Shown: positions 44,115-52,976 of the stretch, piece by piece
How positions within the stretch are numbered: the first letter of the stretch is position 1
Layout: each line of letters opens with the position of its first letter
NCBI GenBank assembly: GCA_905221605.1
Contig: CAJNDS010002073.1
Location: 270,717 to 334,716 of the forward strand
Source of the DNA: Symbiodinium natans
Lineage: Eukaryota; Sar; Dinophyceae; Suessiales; Symbiodiniaceae
Reading direction: 5' to 3'
DNA: 64,000 bases
Notes under the pieces: generated by a model
The model's input: the letters and a program-made list of their open reading frames with translations, nothing else
Database searches by the model: none
What the model was told of the DNA's origin: nothing
Program-made: the position numbers and the translations under genes

Positions 44115-44347
44115 GTAAACAGGGACTCTGAGGCAGAAGTATATAGGAACAGGGCAAATGGACACTTGGTGCCTAAAGTAACTTTGCACCTTCCAAGAAG
44201 CTCAGATGTACCCAATAACTCGAGGTTCTTTTCCACCCTCGTTTTGGGTAAGGCTTGAAAGGTTAGTGAGTCCCGGTCTCCCCCCCAAACCCTAAACCCT
44301 AAACCCTAAACCCTAGGCGTATCGGCTTTCAGCCTTCGCTGCAAGAC

Positions 44348-45454
44348 ATGGTGGGTTTCGCTTTCAGTTTGCACAGTCAATTTTCTGCCAGGCAGGGACC
44401 ACTTCGCATGATGGTTTCAGCCGCGGCCTTTTTTTCGGGGTTTTGCCTTGTAGCCTCAAGGGCTACTACGCCACCCCAGTTTCGAGCCATGACGGATGGC
44501 ACAGGGGCCGCAGAGAGCCTCATGGAGGCCAGGCGCGTTTACAGCGAGCAGGCCACCTTGGTACAGGGCCCAGCGTACGCCGCCTCACAGCAGTTGTTCT
44601 TCGAGCAGCGCAGGGTTGCCAAGCGCGGCCCCCCGACACCGGCCTTTTCCTCCACGGGGCTGGCCACCCCAACCGGAGACACCTTTGGCCCAACGGCTCC
44701 AACCGCCTCAGGGAGTACTCCGCCGGCAACGCAAGACACTGGTCTTTTCCAGCCCATGCACTGCCAGCAGGAGACGGCCTTTGTAGCCACAGCCCACTCC
44801 GCCGGTGTCAACGCAAACAACCCGACAGATATGGCCCTATGGATGAAGGAAACGATTTCCACCAGGGCGCAAGTCCTGGACACCATCCGGCATTACCACA
44901 CCGCCGTGATCCGTCCTGAACTCTACAATTTGATCAACCAAGTTGAGGCAGCATTGGTCTCGCTGGACGATAGACTACTACGCCAATCCAAGGAGTTAGC
45001 CTGGATGGCTTCAGAGAACAGAGCCCTCCAAAAGCAAAGTGCTGCACTCATGGTCATTTTGACCGGCTGGGATACGAGCATGTCGCCCTCCGAACGGCTC
45101 TTCATGGTCAATTGGATGCTCGAGCTCTGCAGACCCGTCTACTCCGCCGGCAGGGGCACAGAAGTGGAGCTCGGTAACGCTACTCAGCTTCAAATCCTGG
45201 GACCTGAGAAAGGCGTTCATGGAGGCATATGGTGGCACTCAGGGTACCCCACTGTACAAGGATGCGCGCACTCCAGTACCCCGCCACCATATCAGGGCTA
45301 CACCTTCGAGCCCCCAATTCCAACGAAAGTTGGAAATTCCAATCCGAGTACTCCTCCAAGCCCTCAACCTCAAGGAGGAGACCGAGCCCCGCCAGGTGGT
45401 GATCTTGTGGAAGACGCTCACGGTGATGTCGCCCCAAATGGCGCGCGGCTTTGA
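44348..45454 (+). CDS. LINE ORF1 protein, N-terminal part (frame breaks near 45150-45210)
   Basis: First open frame of the LINE, 368 codons from the ATG about 30 nt after the telomeric tract. No domain is recognised. Residues 20-40 are hydrophobic and could be a signal-like segment. The middle contains a Pro/Thr-rich stretch followed by a helical region with LINQVEAALVSLDDRLLRQS, which could be a coiled coil. The authentic protein probably leaves this frame at about 45150-45210, where the +1 frame takes over with SWDLRKAFMEAYGG; the last 80 or so codons are then out-of-frame reading. LINE ORF1 proteins normally bind the element RNA; that role is inferred from position only. Confidence 0.7.
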   Translation: MVGFAFSLHSQFSARQGPLRMMVSAAAFFSGFCLVASRATTPPQFRAMTDGTGAAESLMEARRVYSEQATLVQGPAYAASQQLFFEQRRVAKRGPPTPAFSSTGLATPTGDTFGPTAPTASGSTPPATQDTGLFQPMHCQQETAFVATAHSAGVNANNPTDMALWMKETISTRAQVLDTIRHYHTAVIRPELYNLINQVEAALVSLDDRLLRQSKELAWMASENRALQKQSAALMVILTGWDTSMSPSERLFMVNWMLELCRPVYSAGRGTEVELGNATQLQILGPEKGVHGGIWWHSGYPTVQGCAHSSTPPPYQGYTFEPPIPTKVGNSNPSTPPSPQPQGGDRAPPGGDLVEDAHGDVAPNGARL

Positions 45455-45941
45455 TGAGCAAGCCACCGCCTGCGCTCGCCTCCACTACTACGCCGAGGGG
45501 GAGCAGTTCAAGGGCATCCTCGAGATCACAAAGGTCATCTCCGACTGGCTTGCAACCACTCCGCCCGATGAGTTGATGACAGAGGAGGCCACGATTTGGT
45601 CCTACAGCTGGAACAAGATCGTCTTCGGGGTCCAGCAGGAGATGGATGCAGCAGAGCGCGACCATTTCGCCAACACCAAGGCTGCAGCAAAGGGCACGGG
45701 CAAGGGGATGCTTGCTGGAAAGGGGTCCCGTCACTGGACGGCCCCGATGATCTACTCCGCCAGCTCGATGCCTTACCCGATCGACCTCGAGATCAGACTG
45801 GTGTCCCAAGTGGCCTACGTTTGGGATGAGTATTGTGATAAGTTTGGCGAAAACAGCCGCAAATGCGGCGACTACCGCCAGGCTACTTTTTCCGGAGCCC
45901 CGGTTGCGGCTACTCCGCTTCTCACGGCCCCCACGGCCTGA
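45189..45941 (+). CDS. LINE ORF1 protein, C-terminal part in +1 frame
   Basis: Continuation of ORF1 in the next frame, beginning with FKSWDLRKAFMEAYGG and ending at TGA 45939-45941. It contains RVLLQALNLKEETEPRQVVI, a Gly/Lys-rich stretch (AAAKGTGKGMLAGKGS) that could contact nucleic acid, and two cysteines near the end (EYCDKFGENSRKCGD), too few for a Gag-type CCHC knuckle. The same frame stays open past the TGA, through NFKVLLEGNFTFETFLKELL (about 46023-46082), as far as 46274. The TGA may therefore be a mutation or the true ORF1/ORF2 boundary. A single-base change between 45150 and 45210 would explain the frame switch. Confidence 0.6.
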   Translation, partial: FKSWDLRKAFMEAYGGTQGTPLYKDARTPVPRHHIRATPSSPQFQRKLEIPIRVLLQALNLKEETEPRQVVILWKTLTVMSPQMARGFDEQATACARLHYYAEGEQFKGILEITKVISDWLATTPPDELMTEEATIWSYSWNKIVFGVQQEMDAAERDHFANTKAAAKGTGKGMLAGKGSRHWTAPMIYSASSMPYPIDLEIRLVSQVAYVWDEYCDKFGENSRKCGDYRQATFSGAPVAATPLLTAPTA

Positions 45942-46060
45942 AGGGTTCCGGCTCGAATTCGCGATCTAGCCAGGGAGGTACGTACCTCTTTTTATCTCCA
46001 GGCTACTGCGCCGCTCCCCCACAATTTCAAGGTACTCCTCGAAGGCAACTTCACATTTGA

Positions 46061-47854
46061 AACTTTCTTAAAGGAATTGCTTCGAGATGTTTTAAGTCAG
46101 GGGTTGAGCAGGCCTTCCACCCACAACCACCCCGCCCCCCATATGATAAGACTTTACCCTTTAGAGTTTCCAGGTTTTTGGGTGCCCCGGGTGTTGCACG
46201 ATCGCGGTCGCACGCTGAGTTTGCAGAGGTCGCCAGACAAACCCTCACAGCTAAAGACCTGCAGTGGGATATGAGGGTAGTTCGTAGAAGCCGAAAGAGA
46301 CCCAATAAACTCCCAACTAATCCTCACCTTCAGGCTTCCTGCACCTACATTATCATCGCCTTCTTATGCGTCTTTTACTACACCTCAACCACTAGATCCT
46401 CTTTCCCCATTGTCCTTATGGACTCTCTGGTAGTTCATTCTACAATATGTTCACTTATCAAGTATGGGATAAGCCAGTGGGAGATTCTGCAACAGCTACT
46501 CCGCAACAAATTACAACACATCAAAAATGGGAACACAACAACATTACAGCTAGATCTTCTAATTCCCCACAAGTACACTGAGTACCCTCAACCCACTATG
46601 GAGTACAGCTTCATTCATCAAGCCAAGCTTAGCCGTGATTTTCTCCTTTCCCAACGACCCATTAGCCCCCCAAAGCTTCCCGAAAATTCCCCTTTCCCTC
46701 AACTCACTCCCAGACCCAAAATAAGAACGGGTAGGAGAGTCTCTTTTCGTTTCACAGATGGTCGTAAGGTAAACTACACCCGAAGACCACTCCGCCATTT
46801 TTCGGCCAGCCGGCCCTTCCGCCCACCAACGAATTCACAGAAGGATAGGCCAACACCGCCTCCACGAGGCACGCCGGGACCCGGGCAACCGGGAGACGAA
46901 GAGTGTATCACCCCTCCCCCCCCTTCTTCAGTCCACCCTCTAGGTTTGGGTGCCCGCTCTAGACGCCTTCGACGGCAGCTTTTCCGCCGTTGGCGCAGGA
47001 GCGTGGGTGGGCCTATATTACCAGAAGCGTCGGGCAGCGCACTGGTAAAAGGGGGGGTGCCCTTGAAAGCAGTCAAAAGTAGGCGCCAAACCGGGGTACG
47101 AAATTCGTACCTTTTCAAAACCCTCATAATAAGGCCTGAACAAATCGGCAAGCAAAAAAAGGCTACTCCGCCAGCAGTAGCCCCACCACCCTTGCCGTAT
47201 GGACAACCTTTTAAAATAGGTACACAAAACGTACAGGGAATGGCCGAAATACTAAAACACCAGTCAGTCCTCACTCTACTCCGTAGTAGAAAGCTTGACG
47301 TACTTTTCCTCACCGAAACACGAAACACAACATACCACCAATTCACCTCAGAAGGGCACAGGTTCATTAGCAATGGCAGTAACAAGGACAAGTTCGCAGG
47401 AGTGACAGCAATCATTCCCCCCCAAACTCTACCACACCTCAAAGATGTAGTTCAGCATAGTGCGAGGATCCTTCAAATCACACTAGCAGCATCGGCCGGA
47501 GATGTTCACCTCATAGGAGTCTACTCCCCACACAATAAAAGAGATGTTGAAACTAGCAAGCTCCCCTTCTGGGATAAGCTAGACTCGGTATTGCACAAAA
47601 TTCCTCAACCAGAGCCGGTTTATATCATAGGGGACTTCAATGTGAGACTACAAGGTAGAAAACCAGATGAACATCACATGTTGGGCCCCAATGTATATGG
47701 TAAGGGAAGACTCAGTATACCAACCACAGAAGGTAACAACAGAGAGCTCTATCTGAGATTCCTGAGTACCTCTGAAGCTAAGGATGTTCTAACCTACAAG
47801 CAGAGTAACCTTCTGAAGCACATCACATACCGAGATAAATCCCCCCCCCATTAG
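46061..47854 (+). CDS. LINE ORF2, N-terminal part: AP-type endonuclease (frame broken at a C9 run)
   Basis: Open from the in-frame stop at 46058-46060 to TAG 47852-47854. The first 370 or so codons are a poorly recognisable basic, Pro-rich region. Then comes an exonuclease-endonuclease-phosphatase fold: TQNVQG (47222-47239), FLTETR, GVTAIIPP, LIGVYSPHN and GDFNV (47630-47644). The catalytic order N, E, D-x-N matches LINE AP endonucleases that nick the target to prime reverse transcription. The frame ends just after a run of nine C (47841-47849), before the last catalytic motif SDH, which lies in the following frame at 48118-48126. The real initiation codon is not clear; no ATG stands out near the 5' edge. 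Confidence 0.85.
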   Translation, partial: NFLKGIASRCFKSGVEQAFHPQPPRPPYDKTLPFRVSRFLGAPGVARSRSHAEFAEVARQTLTAKDLQWDMRVVRRSRKRPNKLPTNPHLQASCTYIIIAFLCVFYYTSTTRSSFPIVLMDSLVVHSTICSLIKYGISQWEILQQLLRNKLQHIKNGNTTTLQLDLLIPHKYTEYPQPTMEYSFIHQAKLSRDFLLSQRPISPPKLPENSPFPQLTPRPKIRTGRRVSFRFTDGRKVNYTRRPLRHFSASRPFRPPTNSQKDRPTPPPRGTPGPGQPGDEECITPPPPSSVHPLGLGARSRRLRRQLFRRWRRSVGGPILPEASGSALVKGGVPLKAVKSRRQTGVRNSYLFKTLIIRPEQIGKQKKATPPAVAPPPLPYGQPFKIGTQNVQGMAEILKHQSVLTLLRSRKLDVLFLTETRNTTYHQFTSEGHRFISNGSNKDKFAGVTAIIPPQTLPHLKDVVQHSARILQITLAASAGDVHLIGVYSPHNKRDVETSKLPFWDKLDSVLHKIPQPEPVYIIGDFNVRLQGRKPDEHHMLGPNVYGKGRLSIPTTEGNNRELYLRFLSTSEAKDVLTYKQSNLLKHITYRDKSPPH

Positions 47855-50800
47855 ATTGGCTCACGTTCTCTAGTGACCCCATAGGATGGCTACCAATTTG
47901 GGATAGATTTCAAAGCTTGCCCCAGTCAGAAAATGAGAACCTAAAGGTCGCAGGGAAAGTCAGGGATTACCTCACTTGCTACTCCGCCTTAGTGCACGAA
48001 CAACAACGACCAACCATCGACCCGCACAGATTCCAGGCACTGGACCGTTTGGTCACCAGATCCAAATGGTTACCTACGGTTCAACAATGCCAAGCAGTTC
48101 ATAGCACAGGATTTGTTAGTGACCATTATCTTCTAGAATCAGTCATTCGGGTTAAACTCAAAGCCCAACCACCCTCCACAATCAAACCTCCTGCAAGAGA
48201 TTACTCCGCCATAGACTACTCCGCTAAAACCCTGTTCAATCACACGTTTAAAAAATGTACCAAACACAAATCAATACCCAATCTCAACACAACTGACGCC
48301 AATTGGGCAGTATACACGGATGGGTCGGGAAGCAAAGGCCGTTGCTCGGCCACTACTCCCGCAGGCTGGGGCTACACAATCATAACAACCAATCAAGATT
48401 CAATTGCCTCAAAAGGTCCAGTCAGCACTGATCCACATGCAGCAGTTCACCTAGGAGCGACAGTAGGCAGTAATAATACAGGAGAGCTAAGCGCCTGGAT
48501 GGAAGCGGCATTGTACATACTAACATTGACCACTCCGCCTAAACAAATTTCCTTCTACTACGACAGTCGTTGGATGTCAGACGCTGTTAGGGGTAGATCT
48601 AAGGCTAAAAGACACAAAACCATGATTAAATATGCACGTATCTTATTGGCAGAGTTGCAAAACCGCACCACAGTAGATTGGTTTTGGGTCAAAGGCCATT
48701 CAGGAGACAACTTTAATGAAATAGCGGACAGGTTGGCAGAAGAAGGAAAACAAATACCTGACCCAGTGGGAGGTAGGCACGACATCACCCCTCTTCTCAC
48801 CCCCTCGGAGTTCATTGAACCAGTACAATCTACTGACCACTCCGCGTTGGAACGCCTCAATTCCACATCAGTACGAGCTCTGCACAAAGCTGAGTCGCAA
48901 CACATACCACTACTGAAACGCAAGCCCAAGCAGCCCTGGATGACGCAGGAACTACTACAACAGTTCCATGAAGTTAGGCACCTAAAATCCATTGACCACT
49001 CCGCCCATATCAAAAAACACAAACTCCTTAAAAAACAGGCCCGTAAAATCAAAAGGGAATGGACACGCGAGCAGTTGCTTACTGACCCCAACCCGTCACA
49101 CACCAAAATCTGGAAACAAGTCCAGAGCTTCAAAAAAGGATTTAGAGCTAGGAGAACCAGACCAAAAGTTTCAGGCACACCAGTCCCATGGACGAACACG
49201 CACAAAATCTTTAGAGATCACCTCCAAAACAACCAGTGGTCCCCACCGGACGTCACCGAGGAGGAAATCGAACTACTCCGCTCTTCCCCCCCGCTTTACA
49301 AGACCGACGAACTTGACCCCCTTCCCTTTCAACATGAAGAACTCTACGCTGCCATCCAGGGTATAAGAAAAGGCAGGGCCCCAGGACTAGACGGCGTAAA
49401 GGGAGAAATAATATTACTCCTCGACCACTACGGTGAAACCCAGCTACTCCGCCTTATGAACGCTTGCCTCAGAGCCAGGAAGGTCCCCTCTTCATGGAAA
49501 GAAGCGCTCGTGGTAAGCATCTACAAGGGCAAGGGATCAGACTCAGACCCCTCCAACTACAGGCCGATCTCCCTTCTTAATACGTTTTACAAAATCTACT
49601 CCGCCATGCTGCAAAAAAGACTAGCCGCTAAACACGACGCACAACTACGCTCCACCCACTATGGCTTCCGTGCAAAAAGAAGTACAAAACAGCCATTGTT
49701 CATCCTGCGCAGGCTCCAAGATTACTCCGCCAAAACAGGTCAGCCTTTCCAACTTCTCTTCTTAGATTGGAAGCAAGCGTTCGACAAAGTTAGCCACCCC
49801 GCCATGATGGTCGCCCTTAAAAGATTAGGAGTGCACCCCACTTACATTGAAATCATAACAGACCTCTACACCGACCCCCAATTTTGCACTCAAGGATTCT
49901 CTCAAGAAAAAAGTTGGGGCACGCCTAAAATTGGCATACGACAGGGCTGTCCACTCAGCCCTTACTTGTTCATCATGATCATGACAGTATTGTTCCACGA
50001 CATCGACGCTCGGCTTAGGAGCGAGGGTACACCGCAAAACACTTGGTCAATAGGCAAGCCCATTTATGATCTAGAATACGCAGATGATACTCTTCTAATG
50101 GCAGTCACGGCACCACAACTCGAATCATTTTTGGCATGCGTACAGGTAGAAGCATCTTTATATGGATTACAACTCAATTACACGAAAACCGAACTACTCC
50201 GCCACCCCAGCGCACAGGCAGACATCAGCTTTGCCGATGGCACTCCAGTGCCTGTAAGCGATCAGGTTAAATATTTGGGCTCTAGGATCAGCTGGACTAC
50301 TCCGCCAAAAATCGCCATTCAGCATAGAATGGAACTAGCTCACTCCTCATTCATGAAGCTCCAACACATATGGCAAAGTAAACTACCCATTAAAGTAAAA
50401 ACCCACATCTTCCATAGCTGCATTGTTCCTGTCCTGCTATACTCCCTGGATGTCCTCACACTAGAAACCCACTCCTTCAAAAAAATCGACGCCTGGTACC
50501 ATAGGTATCTTAGACGCTCCATTAAAATCAAATCCTCGTACTACTCACACATATCCAACCAGAAGGTTTGGAAAATTGCAGGCAAGCCATATTTGCCCTC
50601 CCAAACACTGCTGGCGCAACAATTTGGATTACTCCAGAGCTCTATATTAGCAAGCCCCCAGGACCCCATTCACCATGTAGTGTTCTCTCCCGGATACAAG
50701 GACCGAATCAGATTTACTAAGGCCCGCACAAGAGGACACCCCTGTAGATATTGGTTTGAACTAGTTTCCACGGAAGCAGTAAGGTTTTATAACCACCACT

Positions 50801-50958
50801 CCGCCACAGACCCAGAAGCCCGAAGGGACTTCCTGGGCCTAAAACATTTAATATCCAAAGACACACGGTTTGGCGACCTCTTACGCACTGCGCCAACGCG
50901 CGCGCCGAGTATTTTCCCTATGTACAGCAAGCATGTTGGAAGCGCATGGCAGCCCTAA
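47855..50958 (+). CDS. LINE ORF2, C-terminal part: end of endonuclease, RNase H, reverse transcriptase
   Basis: The frame is open from immediately after the C9 run (LDWLTFSS near 47851) to TAA 50956-50958. It starts with the endonuclease SDH motif (48118-48126). Next is an RNase H domain with all expected acidic residues: TDGSGS (Asp 48319-48321), TGELSAW (Glu 48484-48486), YYDSRW (Asp 48562-48564), GHSGD (His 48697-48699) and IADRLAEE (Asp 48727-48729). Reverse transcriptase follows: GRAPGLDGV, NYRPISLLN, FLDWKQAFDKVSH (motif A, Asp 49765), GIRQGCPLSP (49933-49962), YADD (50077-50088) and VKYLGSRISW. A C-terminal thumb-like region follows. RNase H lying before RT is unusual for a LINE. The region also holds ten exact copies of the 9-mer YACTCCGCC. 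Confidence 0.92.
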
Positions 50959-51030
50959 AAAAAAAACCCTAAACCCTAAACCCTAAACCCTAAGATCCTC
51001 GACCAGAACGCCCCCCCTTCAACTCCCCAG

Positions 51031-51097
51031 TACGCGGGCGAAAGTGCAGGTCGGACGGTGGTGGGCTGCTCTGGTTGGGATCTCATGTGCTTCGGGG
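51031..51097 (+). CDS. Exon-like island just downstream of the LINE
   Basis: Acceptor AACTCCCCAG, frame YAGESAGRTVVGCSGWDLMC FG, donor CGGGG|GTTTAGGG. It suggests the LINE lies in an intron. Confidence 0.42.
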
Positions 51098-51181
51098 GTT
51101 TAGGGTTTAGGGTTTAGGGTTTAGGGTTCAGGATTTAGGATTTAGGGTTTAGGGTTTAGGGTTTAGGGTTTAGGGTTTAGG

Positions 51182-51277
51182 TTCTTCGTAGGGAATGAGG
51201 GAATTAGGGCCCTATGTATACCCTTTCAGGGACCATATGGTGTACCCCATTCCCCCATTCCCTCATTCCCTGCGAAT
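51182..51277. mobile_element. Foldback element family I
   Basis: TTCTTCGTAGGGAATGAGGG at the left, CCCTCATTCCCTGCGAA at the right; relative of the 61138 element. Confidence 0.8.
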
Positions 51278-51491
51278 CAACAGTAAGCTTAGGGCTCAGA
51301 GTCTTCCGAGCACAAGACCCACTCTCTAAATATTGCAAGCCTGCTGACTGGATTCCTTAGATTGCCGGCTCCTAAGCGTAAGGGTCCTGGTTGTTCAACC
51401 TTGTCAGACCAGCCGACTTTGATACGAGCGAAGCTGCATGCGAACCCACCCAGTGGATTTGAGGTTGATAGGGCCTAGGGCTTAAGTCTAG

Positions 51492-51537
51492 TTTCGGGTG
51501 TTTTGACTTCATTGTGGTCGTGGTTCGCTGTCTTCTT
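51492..51537 (+). CDS. Candidate exon, SLC19 (reduced folate/thiamine carrier)-like, N-terminal
   Basis: Follows a possible acceptor GTCTAG and ends at GTAAGG. Translation ends in SLWSWFAVFL, a hydrophobic segment. Joined across the 101-nt foldback intron it leads in frame into the SLC19-like exon at 51639. The upstream boundary is uncertain and no initiator Met is seen. Confidence 0.45.
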
Positions 51538-51638
51538 GTAAGGGCTTCCGAAAATAGAGGGTACCCTTTTTGGGGGTCCCTTTCAGGGCATTCTATTCTT
51601 CAACATAGCTACCCCTATTTGGGATAGACCCTCGTAAG
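51538..51638 (+). mobile_element. Foldback element acting as a 101-nt GT-AG intron (introner-like)
   Basis: An imperfect foldback: left arm GGGCTTCCGAAAATAGAGGG, right arm reading TAGGGGTAGC and AGGGTCTATCCC on the other strand. It splits an SLC19-like reading frame exactly. GTAAGG occurs at both ends (51538-51543 and 51634-51639); the left copy gives the donor GTAAGG and the right copy gives the acceptor AAG|G. Removing 51538-51638 joins codons TT|G and continues the frame WFAVFL-LYGLVFFSQF. A related copy lies at about 30985-31115. Confidence 0.6.
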
Positions 51639-51708
51639 GCTCTACGGCCTCGTCTTCTTCTCGCAGTTCAAGCCCTCCGAGCCCTACCTCGTGGACTTCC
51701 TCGTCGAG
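51639..51708 (+). CDS. Candidate exon, SLC19-like carrier, first transmembrane segment
   Basis: Reads LYGLVFFSQFKPSEPYLVDF. Reduced folate/thiamine carriers carry the N-terminal signature YGFF...RPSEPFLTPYL at the end of the first membrane helix, and this matches it closely. The exon begins after AAG|G supplied by the foldback intron. No GT donor follows LVE; GAG|GCCCTG would be a GC donor, a type known in dinoflagellates. Substrate cannot be told from so short a piece. Confidence 0.55.
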
Positions 51709-52028
51709 GCCCTGCAACCCCTAAACCCTAAGCCCGCGTTTCTCAAGCTTCAGGGTTTAGGGTTTAGGGTTTAGGGTTTCGGGTTTAGGGTTTAGGGCTT
51801 AGGGTTTAGGATTCTCAAAAGTCAGGGTATAGATGCTACGATTTTTAGAAAGGATGCCCAGTAGTACCCTTATTCCTTTCTTGATGGTTTAGGTTCCGTT
51901 ACAAACCACTTCAAGCACAGAAGGGGCACCCTTCTTGATCCTGGGTTACTGGGCAACCTAGTTAGCGCGTGGGATTCAGGGTTCAAAAAAAACCGACAGC
52001 CTCGCATCCCCCCAAACCCCAAACCCTA

Positions 52029-52166
52029 CTTGAAGGTTCAGGCTACTAATTAACCAATTATAACTATAACTGTACTCATAACCCACTTATGAGCCCCCTT
52101 AAGTGCACTATCATGGCTATAGTTGGGTTGTAGGTGCAGGCATTAAGTTCCCTGAACCTTCAAGTA
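52029..52166. mobile_element. Foldback element family D
   Basis: CTTGAAGGTTCAGGCTACTA at the left and CCCTGAACCTTCAAG at the right, with complementary changes (CTTGAAGG / CCTTCAAG) at both ends. Confidence 0.82.
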
Positions 52167-52169
52167 AAT

Positions 52170-52332
52170 TCCTAAACCCTAGACCCTAAACCCTAAACCC
52201 TAAACCCTAAGTAACCCTAAACCCTAAACCCTAAACCCTAAACCCTAAACCCTAAACCCTAAACCCTAAACCCTAAACCCTAAACCCTAAACCCTAAACC
52301 CTAACCCTAAACCCTAAACCCTAGCCCTAATT
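52170..52332 (-). repeat. Interstitial telomeric tract (CCCTAAA)
   Basis: Two CCCTAAA runs separated by GTAA. It lies between a foldback element (52029-52166) and unique DNA, inside the putative intron between the SLC19-like exons at 51639 and 53696. Confidence 0.95.
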
Positions 52333-52853
52333 CGTAAACCCAATCCAAACCCGACGAAGAGGCGGCCCAGTAGGCTGGCGAGCATCTCAGGGGGGGCCCT
52401 TTTGGGATCTTCCTTCCGACACCCAGCCCTTAAGAGTTCAAGGAGTTTAGCGTCTATTGTTTATGGTTTAGGTATAGGGTTTAGGGTTTAGGGTGTGGGG
52501 TTTAGGGTTTAGGGTTTAGGGTTAGGGTTTAGGGTTAGGGTTTAGGGTTTAGGGTTTGTGAGGTTTGGGTTTAGGAATACGAAAGTTCAGGTATGACAAA
52601 GCAAGTTTGTACGGGGCTTCGGGGGAATGCGAAGCCCGAGTCAGGACAAAGGCTTCAGCAACCACGAGGCAGGTGGGCGAGCACTGCAGGGGTGAGGGCG
52701 ATTTAGGGTTCAGTGTTTAGGGTTTCGGGTTTAGGGTTTAGGGTTTAGGGTTTAGGGTCCGGCCCTCTGCATGACGAATTTTCCTGGGGCTCTGGGGGTA
52801 CAGGGTTTCGGGCTTAGGGCTTAGGGGTTCATGCGGTTTAGGGGGTCAGCCCT

Positions 52854-52965
52854 ACTTGGAGGTTCAGGGTACTTCTAACCCCGGCTTTAGCTGTACTTTA
52901 TACGCCCCCTGAACCCTCTGAGTAGGTGATAGGTAGACTTACAAGTACCCATGAACCTCCAAGTA
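52854..52965. mobile_element. Foldback element family D
   Basis: CTTGGAGGTTCAGGGTACTT at the left, AAGTACCCATGAACCTCCAAG-like right end; lies in the putative SLC19 intron. Confidence 0.82.
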
Positions 52966-52976
52966 CAGTAAGCCCT

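Larger units (their letters stand above)
41298..44315. other. Largely unexplained stretch upstream of the LINE
   Basis: Less telomeric than elsewhere. Open frames on both strands at 41494-41911 (minus: MPEFNWEVVRKMMMPQTMCR) are ambiguous. Contains family A, D, K and half B foldbacks, and frame VGKKLPCTILPRQRLPPNS at about 42519. Confidence 0.4.
44316..50958 (+). mobile_element. Non-LTR retrotransposon (LINE) inserted in telomeric repeats
   Basis: A complete-looking LINE of about 6.6 kb. Upstream is a CCCTAAA tract (about 44287-44314), downstream AAAAAAAAAA followed by CCCTAAA repeats (50959-50993). It carries ORF1 (two overlapping frames) and ORF2 with AP-type endonuclease, RNase H and reverse transcriptase. 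The leader before the first ATG (44348) is only about 30 nt and there is essentially no 3' UTR: the TAA stop at 50956-50958 is part of the sequence CCCTAAA. Known telomere-targeting LINEs (TRAS and SART of silkworm) also sit in telomeric repeats; the 3' junction with CCCTAAA resembles the TRAS orientation. The frame breaks suggest either decay or assembly errors in homopolymers. Confidence in LINE identity is very high; the exact 5' end is uncertain. Confidence 0.95.

Noticed and set aside
45180-45809. 209-codon minus-strand frame across ORF1
   Set aside because: It is the shadow of the GC-rich + strand ORF1; the sense frame shows protein-like composition and LINE context.
46774-47442. 222-codon minus-strand frame across ORF2
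   Set aside because: Antisense of the endonuclease region, where the sense frame has catalytic motifs.
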